A stretch of 40,637 nt of DNA from Roseovarius sp. (GCA_016278295.1 JADQCC010000236.1:1-40637); one strand, 5' to 3'. Positions 10,731 to 19,487 are shown, numbered from the stretch's first letter. Program-made: numbers and translations. Notes: generated by a model from the sequence alone, not told the origin.

Positions 10731-11471
10731 ATGACCAAGCCCTTTCTCGTCCTGCAATTGCGCCCCGAGACCGAAGCCGCCGACGACGAATTCGCCGCGA
10801 TCCTGCGAAAGGGCGGGTTGGCAAACGATCGCGTGCGCCGCATCCGCCTCGATCAGCAATCGCTGCCCGCCGACCTGCGGCTCGCCGACCATGCCGGGGT
10901 GATCGTCGGCGGCGGCCCCGGCTGCGTGAGCGACGCGACCGACGAGAAATCCCCCGCCGAGGCGCGCATCGAGGATCAGGTGCTGTCGCTCATGCCCGCG
11001 ATCACCGGGGGCGACCTGCCGTTTCTCGGCTGCTGCTACGGCATCGGCATCCTCGGCAAGCATCTCGGCGGAGACGTGAGCAAGCGCGCACATGGCGAGC
11101 CGGTGGGCACCGCCGAATGCGCCCTCACCGGCGACGGTGCCGACGACCCGCTGCTTGCCGGGCTGCCCGACCGATTCAGCGCCTTTGTCGGTCACAAGGA
11201 GGCGTTGCAGGAGTTGCCAGCGGGCTGCACCCATCTCGTCGCCTCGCCGACCTGCCCATTCCAGATGGTGCGCTACGGGCGCAACGTCTATGCCACGCAG
11301 TTCCACCCCGAGGCTGACGCCGCCGGGTTCGAGACGCGCATCCGCATTTACCGTCACAAGGGCTATTTCGCCCCCGAGACGGCCGATGACCTCGTCGCCA
11401 TGTGCCGCGCCGCGGATGTCCACGCGCCCGAGCACATCCTGCGGAATTTCATCATCCGCTACGGCGGCTGA
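10731..11471 (+). CDS. Class I glutamine amidotransferase (GMP synthase-like GATase domain protein)
   Basis: LPFLGCCYGIGIL nucleophile elbow, ATQFHPEAD catalytic His-Glu. Confidence 0.88.
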   Translation: MTKPFLVLQLRPETEAADDEFAAILRKGGLANDRVRRIRLDQQSLPADLRLADHAGVIVGGGPGCVSDATDEKSPAEARIEDQVLSLMPAITGGDLPFLGCCYGIGILGKHLGGDVSKRAHGEPVGTAECALTGDGADDPLLAGLPDRFSAFVGHKEALQELPAGCTHLVASPTCPFQMVRYGRNVYATQFHPEADAAGFETRIRIYRHKGYFAPETADDLVAMCRAADVHAPEHILRNFIIRYGG

Positions 11472-12054
11472 AGACCGCCATCTGACTCGCGCCGCCCAGG
11501 TCGGGATGCGCGCCGCAGATGTCATGAAACATCACCGTATAGCCATTGCGTGCCGCCACCCCCCGCCCCCAGCGGGCAAAGCGCCCCCGGTCCCATTCGA
11601 AATGGTGGTCGGGATGGCGAAAGCGGTGCGGCGGCACACCGAGCACGGGGTTGTACTCGGCATTGGGCGTGGTCACGATCACGTGGCCAGGCCGCATCGC
11701 GGCAAACACCGCACGTTCCAGCCGGTTGATATCGGCTTGCGGCAGGTGCTCGATCACCTCCACCAGGCAGGCGCAGTCATAGCCCGCCAGATTGGGGTGC
11801 GCCTGCGTGAGCGAGGCACAGGCAAGCTGCACCCGCGCGCCCCCCGCAGGCACCCCGGCCAGCCGCGCCTGCGCGCGCCGGAGCCGTTCGGCGTCGATCT
11901 CGACCCCGGTGACCCGCCCGATCCCCGCCACGCCCGCCAGCCGCAACATCAGATCGCCATCGCCACAGCCCAGGTCGAGCACGGTGCGCGCGCCGGTCTC
12001 TGCCACGGCTGCAACCACGGTCGCCAGCCGTTCCTCGTGCAGCGCCGTGGTCAT
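11452..12054 (-). CDS. Hen1-type RNA 3'-terminal ribose 2'-O-methyltransferase (standalone methyltransferase domain)
   Basis: LHEERLATVVAAV...VLDLGCGDGDL (SAM motif), EVIEHL plus DHHFEW (four Hen1 metal ligands E-x2-E-H...H), VTTPNAEYN, C-terminal PDLGGASQMAVF. Confidence 0.88.
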   Translation of the reverse strand: MTTALHEERLATVVAAVAETGARTVLDLGCGDGDLMLRLAGVAGIGRVTGVEIDAERLRRAQARLAGVPAGGARVQLACASLTQAHPNLAGYDCACLVEVIEHLPQADINRLERAVFAAMRPGHVIVTTPNAEYNPVLGVPPHRFRHPDHHFEWDRGRFARWGRGVAARNGYTVMFHDICGAHPDLGGASQMAVFSRRSG

Positions 12055-12707
12055 GGTCCCGGCACCCGCAGGAGCGCCACGTCCTTGCGCGGTACCTCGC
12101 AGACCCAGCCGCGCGCGGCAGCGAGGGTGGCAAAGGTCTCGGCACGGTAGAACACGACATGGGTGGGGTCCTTGCGGTAATGCCAGCCGCCGAACCGCGC
12201 ATCGTCGGTCTGGAAGCAGGTCATCACCGCCAGCCAGCCACCGGGACGCAGCATCGCGCCCAGCCGATCGAATTCCTCCGCCGGACGATGGAAATGCTCG
12301 ATCACCTCCGTGCAGGTAATGAAATCATGGGAATCGGCCAGCGGCGCGGGATCGGGGGCATAGAAGGGATCAAAGAGCGCCATCTCGTGCCCCGCATCGC
12401 GCAGCATCGCGGCCAGCGCAGGGCCCGGGCCGCAGCCATAATCGAGCCCCCGCGCACCGGGCGCGAGCCGCGCAAGAAGCGGCGAGGCGAGGCGGTCGAG
12501 AAACCGGCGGTAGCCGGGATCGTCCACCGCGTTCTCGTGCCGGTCATACTCGGCGCGCTCGACCGCCGCGCCCGGATAATGGCCGGGGTTCATCCCGCGC
12601 GCGCCGCAGGCGTCGCAGCGCCAGTATCCCTTGCCGCCGAACACCCCGAAATCCGCGAGCCTCTCGGCGCGGCAGACGGGGCAGCGGGCGGGCAAGAGGG
12701 ACTGCAT
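12051..12707 (-). CDS. Class I SAM-dependent methyltransferase with N-terminal CxxC...CxxC zinc-ribbon
   Basis: CPVCRAERLADFGVFGGKGYWRCDACGARGMNPGHY; GLDYGCGPGPALAAML SAM motif; TCTEVIEHFHRPAEEFDRLGAMLRPGG; 4-nt overlap with the downstream Hen1 gene. Confidence 0.87.
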   Translation of the reverse strand: MQSLLPARCPVCRAERLADFGVFGGKGYWRCDACGARGMNPGHYPGAAVERAEYDRHENAVDDPGYRRFLDRLASPLLARLAPGARGLDYGCGPGPALAAMLRDAGHEMALFDPFYAPDPAPLADSHDFITCTEVIEHFHRPAEEFDRLGAMLRPGGWLAVMTCFQTDDARFGGWHYRKDPTHVVFYRAETFATLAAARGWVCEVPRKDVALLRVPGP

Positions 12708-12824
12708 GACCCCGCTTAACGGCGCGGCGGCAAACGATCAAGCGGCGCACGGCATGGACAGCCGCGCCGCGATTGCCTAAGCCTCGACAGACCCACGCAC
12801 GGCAACGAGGCAGCGAGGCAGCAC

Positions 12825-13859
12825 ATGGCGCGGCGCACCCATTTCGAGATCGGCGGCCAGCGGGTCGCACCGGGCACCCGCGCCCGCGTCGATATCCCCG
12901 TGAGCCAGCTGTCCAATCACACGCCGGTGCACCTCTCGGTCGAGGTGATCCACGGGCGGCGCAAGGGGCCGGTGCTGTTCGTCTCGGCGGCGATCCACGG
13001 CGACGAGGTGATCGGGGTCGAGATCGTGCGCCGCCTGCTGCGCGCCACGCCGCTGCGGTCGATGGCGGGCACGCTGCTGGCGGTGCCGATCGTCAACACC
13101 TTCGGTTTTCTCAACCATTCTCGCTACCTGCCCGACCGGCGCGACCTCAACCGCGTCTTTCCGGGCCTCTCGGCAGGCTCGATGGCCTCGCAACTGGCGC
13201 ATATCTTCATGGAAGAGGTGGTACGCCGCTCCGACGTGGGGATCGACCTGCACTCGGCGGCGATCCACCGCTCCAACCTGCCGCAGATCCGCCTCACGCC
13301 GGACAACGAGCGGCTGGCCGATCTCGGCGCTGCCTTCGGTGCGCCGGTGATGATGGAATCCAGCCTGCGCGACGGCTCGCTGCGCATGGCCGCCGAGGAG
13401 GCTGGCGTCGACGTCCTGCTCTACGAGGGCGGCGAGGGGCTGCGCTTCGACGAGGCGGCGGCGCGCGCCGGGGTGGCCGGCACGCTGCGGGTGATGCGCC
13501 GGCTGGGCATGATCGCGGCCAAGGGCGTGCCGCGGGCCAAGGCACGGCCGGTACGCGCACGCACCTCGTCGTGGTATCGCGCGCCGCGCGGCGGGCTGTT
13601 TCGCGGCTTCGTGGGGCTTGGGGATGCGGTCGCGCCGGGCACCGTGCTGGGGGCGGTGGCAAATGCCTTCGGCGATGTCGAGAGCGAGATCGTCAGCGAC
13701 CAGACCGGCATCCTGATCGGACGCACAAACATGCCGGTGGTCTACGAGGGCGACGCGCTCTTTCACGTCGCCGAAACCGCCCGCGCCGCGGCCGCCGCCG
13801 AGGGTATCAGCGCCCATCTCGACGTGGGCGCGCTCTTTGACGAGGATGAGATCATCTGA
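12825..13859 (+). CDS. Succinylglutamate desuccinylase/aspartoacylase (AstE/AspA, M14-like) family protein
   Basis: LFVSAAIHGDEVIGVEIVRRLL, LDLHSAAIHR, C-terminal barrel-like segment. Confidence 0.9.
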   Translation: MARRTHFEIGGQRVAPGTRARVDIPVSQLSNHTPVHLSVEVIHGRRKGPVLFVSAAIHGDEVIGVEIVRRLLRATPLRSMAGTLLAVPIVNTFGFLNHSRYLPDRRDLNRVFPGLSAGSMASQLAHIFMEEVVRRSDVGIDLHSAAIHRSNLPQIRLTPDNERLADLGAAFGAPVMMESSLRDGSLRMAAEEAGVDVLLYEGGEGLRFDEAAARAGVAGTLRVMRRLGMIAAKGVPRAKARPVRARTSSWYRAPRGGLFRGFVGLGDAVAPGTVLGAVANAFGDVESEIVSDQTGILIGRTNMPVVYEGDALFHVAETARAAAAAEGISAHLDVGALFDEDEII

Positions 13860-14572
13860 TGACCGACGGACGCCGCACCACCGACCTCAACGACGTGGCC
13901 TTTGCCGTGATCCGCGCGCGGATGCGGCTGCATTTCCTCTTCACGCCCAAGGGCGACCGGCAGGCGATCAAATACTTCGTCATCGGCCACCCGCGCTGCG
14001 GCACCACCTCGCTGCACAAGCTGTTCGAGGCCAACGGATTGCACAGCTTTCACGATTCCAGGGACTGGCAAACCGGGCGTTACGACGCGTTCTCTGATTT
14101 CGGGCAGGTGCGGCCGGTGGCGGCCTACGACCGGACCTATCCCAACGCCCGCTTCATCCTGAATTTCCGCCCCCTGCGCCCCTATCTCGTCAGCATCGCC
14201 GCACATCACCAAAAGGTGTTCAGCGTGCAGAACTTCATCAACGAGGCGCACCGCCGCGCCGCCTGGTTCGCCTGGGTGCTGGCGCATTTCGAGGGGCGGC
14301 GCGATTTCATGGCCGTGAATATCGAGGCCGAGGGCGCACTGCCTGCCGTGGCAGATCATTTCGGCCTCGCCCGCCCCGAGCCCGAAGGCGGCAGCCGTCA
14401 CAACATGGGCCAGCGCCCGCGCCTGGCCGAGAACGCCGCCAATATCGAGACCGCGCTCGACGCGCTCGGCCTGTCCGACGAGGCCGCGCAGGGCGTGCTC
14501 GTCTCAAGGCTGCACGGGCCGCGGCAGGCCGCACTGTCCCGCGCGCGGGACAGCGTGCGCGTGGTGGAGTGA
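13859..14572 (+). CDS. Sulfotransferase-like P-loop protein
   Basis: KYFVIGHPRCGTTSLHKLFEANGLHSFHDSRDW (PAPS-binding-like P-loop), PNARFILNFRPLRPYLVS; stop/start TGATG overlap with the preceding gene. Confidence 0.72.
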   Translation: MTDGRRTTDLNDVAFAVIRARMRLHFLFTPKGDRQAIKYFVIGHPRCGTTSLHKLFEANGLHSFHDSRDWQTGRYDAFSDFGQVRPVAAYDRTYPNARFILNFRPLRPYLVSIAAHHQKVFSVQNFINEAHRRAAWFAWVLAHFEGRRDFMAVNIEAEGALPAVADHFGLARPEPEGGSRHNMGQRPRLAENAANIETALDALGLSDEAAQGVLVSRLHGPRQAALSRARDSVRVVE

Positions 14573-14585
14573 ACGCCCTGCCCGC

Positions 14586-15266
14586 TTACGTGACCTTTGC
14601 AGCGTTGCGTGGCCGCAGGAAGATCGACACCGTCAGCAGGCTGAACACGAACTCGTAGCTCTCCCACTTGGTCATCATCTGTACCGCCACGATCACCACC
14701 GTCGCCACCAGCGCGAGGATAACGTGCCGTGTATCCGCCACCGGGATCGCAAGCCGGTCCACAAGACGCGCCAGCGCCCCCACCCGCCCATAGACCAGCG
14801 GCAGCACCAGCAGGTAGAGCAGCATCACCAGCGACAACCCCCCGCCGAACAGCGTCTTGACGAGCTTGACATCACCCACCACGAGGTTGTGGATATTGGT
14901 CTCGCCCTGCGCGTTGTTCTCGCGAAAGAATTCCGTCGCCTCCCAATCGAGCAGCCGGTAGCCCCAGGATATCTCCTCGCCCGCGGCAAAGAAGAAGGCG
15001 AGCGCGTAAAGAACCGTCATCGCCACCGCCAGCACGCCGCGCCCGCGCAGGACCCACGCATTGCGCAGCAGCACCAGCGACGACAGCATCAGGCACACCG
15101 CCGTGCCCCATTCCGCCGGGCCGTCCTCGATGGCAAACCCTGTGCGAAACGCATCGTGCAGACCGGTGACGTAATAGCCCACGGTAAAGATCAGCGTGGC
15201 ATAACCGATGCCGAAGAGCACGGCATCGGCGTGGCTCAGATTCGAACGATCCGTGAGGCGAAACAT
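14586..15266 (-). CDS. Multi-pass membrane protein of uncharacterised family, tandem paralog A
   Basis: MFRLTDRSN...EDGPAEW...FFFAAGEEISWGYRLLDW...ETNIHNLVVGDVKLVKTLFG...KWESYE; shares blocks with paralog B. Confidence 0.85.
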   Translation of the reverse strand: MFRLTDRSNLSHADAVLFGIGYATLIFTVGYYVTGLHDAFRTGFAIEDGPAEWGTAVCLMLSSLVLLRNAWVLRGRGVLAVAMTVLYALAFFFAAGEEISWGYRLLDWEATEFFRENNAQGETNIHNLVVGDVKLVKTLFGGGLSLVMLLYLLVLPLVYGRVGALARLVDRLAIPVADTRHVILALVATVVIVAVQMMTKWESYEFVFSLLTVSIFLRPRNAAKVT

Positions 15267-15325
15267 GGGCGCGACCTTCCATGAGGGATACGATGACGGG
15301 CGGATATCCCAAGCCGCGCCGCGCA

Positions 15326-16039
15326 TCAAGCGTCGCGCGGCTCGACTGTCGCATCCCCGCGCACCGGGTTCGACTTGCGGGCGAATACATGACCGTTCTG
15401 CGGGTAGAGAAAGATCGACAGCGCCACGAAACTGAAGATTGTTTCGTAGATTTCCCACTTGCGCTGCAGGTCCACGACCGCGATCACCACCGATGCGGCC
15501 AGCACCAGCACCGCGTGGCGATAGCCCGCCACCGGAACGGCCCAGCGGTCCGCCAAGGCCGCAACCCGTGCCGACCGGCTGTAAAGGACCGTCAGCCCCA
15601 CCAGCCAACCCAACAGCACCACCGTCAGCACGTTGCCGAACAGCACCTTGACGAGCTTGACCTCCCCCACCTTGAGGTTGTGCAGGTTGGTCTCGGAACG
15701 AAAGCTGTTGTCGGTGATGATCTCGGGCGCCTGCCAGTCGAATATCCGCTGCCCCCAGGAAATCTCCTCGCCCGCGGCAAAGAAGAACAGGGCCGCACCT
15801 ACCGCCATTGTCACCACAGCCCGCCGCTCGCCCGCCCCGGCAAAGCGGAGCGCCTGCCGCGCCAGCACAGTGAAAGAAAGAAACAGCAGCACAATCGTGG
15901 CCCATTCCGCCGGCCCATCCTCGGCGGCATAGACGGTTTGGAAGACATCCGTCTGAACGAAGTGAAAGACGATCAGTGCGAAGATGTTGGCGACGACGAG
16001 CGCCAGAAGCACCTTGTCGAAAACGGGCGGTTTGATCAT
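15326..16039 (-). CDS. Multi-pass membrane protein of uncharacterised family, tandem paralog B
   Basis: MIKPPVFDK...EDGPAEW...FFFAAGEEISWGQRIFDW...ETNLHNLKVGEVKLVKVLFG...KWEIYE; start chosen inside ORF 15326..16084. Confidence 0.85.
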   Translation of the reverse strand: MIKPPVFDKVLLALVVANIFALIVFHFVQTDVFQTVYAAEDGPAEWATIVLLFLSFTVLARQALRFAGAGERRAVVTMAVGAALFFFAAGEEISWGQRIFDWQAPEIITDNSFRSETNLHNLKVGEVKLVKVLFGNVLTVVLLGWLVGLTVLYSRSARVAALADRWAVPVAGYRHAVLVLAASVVIAVVDLQRKWEIYETIFSFVALSIFLYPQNGHVFARKSNPVRGDATVEPRDA

Positions 16040-16090
16040 GCCGGGTCTCTCCTCACAAAGGGCGCCCGGCTCTTCGGGCCTCATCGGGCC

Positions 16091-16116
16091 GTGCGGAGTT
16101 AAAGATGGATCCGCAC
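16091..16116 (-). repeat. Inverted repeat GTGCGGA-N12-TCCGCAC upstream of paralog B
   Basis: Perfect 7-bp arms read directly. Confidence 0.6.
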
Positions 16117-16131
16117 CGTTTTACACACCTG

Positions 16132-16150
16132 ATACATTCCCGTCATGTAT
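16132..16150 (-). repeat. Inverted repeat ATACAT-N7-ATGTAT upstream of paralog B
   Basis: Perfect 6-bp arms read directly. Confidence 0.5.
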
Positions 16151-16283
16151 ACGACACATACCCATCGCGTTCCAGCACCAGGCGTATCCGCCCGGTCCGG
16201 CTCAGGACATCGTGATGTCCCTCAACGCGAACAGGCGCGCCCGAAAGGACGCGCCCGCCAGTCAATTCCGCAGATTGGGGCCT

Positions 16284-17306
16284 TCAGCCCTTCTTCAGCA
16301 CCCGCTGCCCCAGCGTCTCGGCGATCTGCACGGCGTTGAGCGCCGCGCCCTTGCGCAGGTTGTCGCTGACGCACCACAGGTTGATGCCGTTGTCGATGGT
16401 GGGGTCCTGCCGGATGCGGCTGATGAAGGTGGCGAAATCACCGACGCATTCGATCGGCGTGACGTAACCGCCATCCTCGCGTTTATCGACCACCATGATT
16501 CCCGGTGCCTCGCGCAGGATATCGCGCGCCTCGGCCTCGTCGAGATGGTCCTCGAACTCGATATTGATCGCCTCGGCGTGGCCGACGAACACCGGCACCC
16601 GCACGCAGGTTGCGGTGACCTTGATCTTCGTATCGACGATCTTCTTGGTCTCGGCCACCATCTTCCATTCCTCCTTGGTCTGCCCGTCCTCGAGGAAGAC
16701 GTCGATATGGGGAATGACGTTAAAGGCGATCTGCTTCGGATAGACCTTGGCCTCGTAGTCGTCGGTCGGGTTGTAGACCGCCTTGGTCTGATCCCACAGC
16801 TCGTCGATGCCGTCCTTGCCCGAGCCGGAAACCGACTGGTACGTCGAGACGACGACGCGCTTGATCCGCGCACGGTCGTGCAGCGGCTTCAGCGCCACCA
16901 CCATCTGCGCGGTCGAGCAGTTGGGGTTGGCGATGATGTTTTTCTTGGCATAGCCCTCGACGGCCTCGGGGTTCACTTCCGGAACCACCAGCGGCACGTC
17001 CGGGTCGTAGCGATAGAGCGACGAGTTGTCGATCACGATGCAGCCCGACTTGGCCGCCTTGGGCGCGTAGATCTTGGTCGCGTCCGAACCGATGGCGAAC
17101 AGCGCGATATCCCAGCCGGTGAAATCGAACGTGTCGAGGTCTTGCGTCTTCAGAGTTCGGTCGCCAAAGCTCACCTCGGTGCCGAGCGACCGGCGCGAGG
17201 CAAGCGCGGCGATCTCGTCCACCGGAAACTCGCGTTCGGCGAGGATGTTGAGCATTTCGCGGCCCACGTTGCCCGTGGCGCCGACGACGGCGATTCTGTA
17301 ACCCAT
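16284..17306 (-). CDS. asd: Aspartate-semialdehyde dehydrogenase
   Basis: MGYRIAVVGATGNVGREMLNIL, NPNCSTAQMVVALKPLHD active-site Cys. Confidence 0.97.
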   Translation of the reverse strand: MGYRIAVVGATGNVGREMLNILAEREFPVDEIAALASRRSLGTEVSFGDRTLKTQDLDTFDFTGWDIALFAIGSDATKIYAPKAAKSGCIVIDNSSLYRYDPDVPLVVPEVNPEAVEGYAKKNIIANPNCSTAQMVVALKPLHDRARIKRVVVSTYQSVSGSGKDGIDELWDQTKAVYNPTDDYEAKVYPKQIAFNVIPHIDVFLEDGQTKEEWKMVAETKKIVDTKIKVTATCVRVPVFVGHAEAINIEFEDHLDEAEARDILREAPGIMVVDKREDGGYVTPIECVGDFATFISRIRQDPTIDNGINLWCVSDNLRKGAALNAVQIAETLGQRVLKKG

Positions 17307-17379
17307 GTTTATCAAGCCTCCTGAGCGGGGTTGCGGGGCGGGTCATACAGGGAATGGTGAGGGGATAAAAGCGGTTTGC

Positions 17380-18552
17380 TCAGCCCATGCTGTCGCGGCT
17401 GAAGAGATAGCTCAGCAACCCCAGCGCCAGTGCCCCGGCAAACAGCCCGAAGATCGCCACATGACCGGCCAGCGCCCCCTGCGCCGCCATGCTAGCATGG
17501 AGCGGCCCGGTTGCAAACTGCGCCACGCCCACCCCGCCGATGCCGAAGAGATTGAGCAGCGTCACCCCCCGCCCCGCCAGATGTGCCGGGATGAAGGCCC
17601 GCCCGTGCGCCACGATCACCGGAAAGGACGCCCCGGCAAAGCCAATCACCGCCAATAACGCCACCGACAGCCCAAGGCTCCGGTCAGGCCACAGGATCAG
17701 CGCCACCAGCGCCAGCGCCGCCAGCAGGTTGCCGCCGAAGATCACCCATTTTCGGCTGCCCACCAGCCGGTCGAGCGGGCCATAGGTCAGCGTTCCGGCG
17801 ATCATCGCCACGCCCATCACCAGCGTCGCCTGCCCCACCGCCCCGGTATCGAGCGCGAACACGTCGCGCAAATAGGGCCCCGCCCACAGCCCGCGCAGCG
17901 CCGCCGAGGGGGCGTAGGCCACGAACATCAGCGGCAGGATCGCCCACAGCACGGGCATTCGCAAAAGATCGAGCACCGAGCCGCGCGCCTCGCCCGTGAC
18001 CGCCTCGGGGTCGCGCACCAGCGCCGCGATTCCCGCCGCCACCGCCGCCGAGATCACCGCCAACCCCCACAGCGCCGCACGCCAGCCCATCGTTTCGGCG
18101 GCCCACGCCATCGGGTACGAGGCCACGAGGTTGCCCACCGAGCCCACGCCCAGCATGAGCGCCGCAAGCGTCGCGAACCTGGCGGGCGGAAACTGCCGCG
18201 CAAAGATGTAGTAGGACGCCATCAGCACCGGCGCGCAGCCCACCCCGATCAGCGCCATCGCGATACTCACATGCAGCGGCTCCGTGGCCACGGCAAAGAG
18301 TGCCGCGCCCCCACCCCCGCCGACCAGCAACAGCACCGCAGCGGTGCGCCGCGGTCCCACGCGGTCCAGCGCCCAGCCGACAGGCAGCTGCATCGCTGCA
18401 AAGACGAGGAACCACAGCCCCGAGGCGAATGCCAGGTCGTCTGGTGTCGCGCCCAGGTCACGCTCCAGCGGGCCGCTCAGAACGGCGAGAAAGGCGCGAA
18501 AGAATTGGCTCAGCACATAGGCGAGACACAGCAGGATCAGCCCGGCGCGCAT
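17380..18552 (-). CDS. MFS transporter
   Basis: About 12 hydrophobic segments, MFS-like N-terminus and GWALDRVGPRRT loop 2-3 motif. Confidence 0.92.
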   Translation of the reverse strand: MRAGLILLCLAYVLSQFFRAFLAVLSGPLERDLGATPDDLAFASGLWFLVFAAMQLPVGWALDRVGPRRTAAVLLLVGGGGGAALFAVATEPLHVSIAMALIGVGCAPVLMASYYIFARQFPPARFATLAALMLGVGSVGNLVASYPMAWAAETMGWRAALWGLAVISAAVAAGIAALVRDPEAVTGEARGSVLDLLRMPVLWAILPLMFVAYAPSAALRGLWAGPYLRDVFALDTGAVGQATLVMGVAMIAGTLTYGPLDRLVGSRKWVIFGGNLLAALALVALILWPDRSLGLSVALLAVIGFAGASFPVIVAHGRAFIPAHLAGRGVTLLNLFGIGGVGVAQFATGPLHASMAAQGALAGHVAIFGLFAGALALGLLSYLFSRDSMG

Positions 18553-18557
18553 CCCCC

Positions 18558-19487
18558 TCAGCCCAGCCCGCGCGCGATGAGCCGATCGACATGCGCCGCG
18601 GCACTCTCGGCCAGCGCGTCGAGGTCATAGCCGCCCTCCAGGCAGCTCACCAGCCGTCCGCCGCACAACGTGTCGGCGAGATCGCACAGCCGGTCGGTGA
18701 TCCAGACGAAATCCTCGGTCTCCAGCCGCAAATCGGCCAGCGGGTCGTCGCGATGCGCGTCGAACCCGGCCGAGACGAGGATCAACTCCGGCGCGAACGT
18801 CTCGATCCGGGGAAACACCTTGTCCTCGTAGAGCCGACGAAACTCCTCCGAGCCGGTGCCCGGCGCGATGGGCAGGTTCATCACCGTGTCATGCGGCCCG
18901 GTCTCGTCCGCCGTGCCGGTGCCGGGCCAGAGCGGGAACTGGTGCGACGAGATGAACAGCGCCCGTGCCTCGTCCTCCAGCAGGTCCTGCGTGCCGTTGC
19001 CGTGATGCACGTCGAAATCCACCACCGCCACCCGCGCCAGCCCGTGATGGTCGAGCGCATGTTTCGCCGCCAGCGCCACGTTGCCAAAGAGGCAGAACCC
19101 CATCGGCGTCTCGCGCTCGGCATGGTGGCCGGGCGGGCGCGTGGCGACAAAGGCGTTACCGGCCTCGCCCGCAAGCACCAGATCGACCGCCCGCACCGCG
19201 CCCCCGGCAGCGCGATGCGCGGCGGAGAGACTGCCGGGCGACATCCAGGTATCGGCGTCAAGCTGCGCGATCCCCTCTGCCGGAGCGGCGGCGCGGATGC
19301 TGTCCACATAACTCTTGGGATGCACCCGCAGCAGATCATCCTCGGCCACCAGCGGCGCGGTCACGCGGACCACCGCCTTGCCCTCCAGCGCCGCCAGCAC
19401 CCGTACCAGCCGCGCCACCTGCTCGGGATGGCCCTGCGGCGTCTCGTGGTGCAGGCAATCGGGATGGGTGATCAGGGCTGTGGTCAT
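18558..19487 (-). CDS. Histone deacetylase / acetylpolyamine amidohydrolase family protein
   Basis: RPPGHHAER, VDFDVHHGNGTQD, SAGFDAHRDDPLADLRL motifs. Confidence 0.94.
   Translation of the reverse strand: MTTALITHPDCLHHETPQGHPEQVARLVRVLAALEGKAVVRVTAPLVAEDDLLRVHPKSYVDSIRAAAPAEGIAQLDADTWMSPGSLSAAHRAAGGAVRAVDLVLAGEAGNAFVATRPPGHHAERETPMGFCLFGNVALAAKHALDHHGLARVAVVDFDVHHGNGTQDLLEDEARALFISSHQFPLWPGTGTADETGPHDTVMNLPIAPGTGSEEFRRLYEDKVFPRIETFAPELILVSAGFDAHRDDPLADLRLETEDFVWITDRLCDLADTLCGGRLVSCLEGGYDLDALAESAAAHVDRLIARGLG

Noticed and set aside
14586-16084. Calling the tandem membrane proteins CPBP/CAAX-type intramembrane proteases
   Set aside because: Spacing of the EE and R residues (EEISWGxR) does not match EExxxR, and the other CPBP motifs were not clear; kept as an unassigned family
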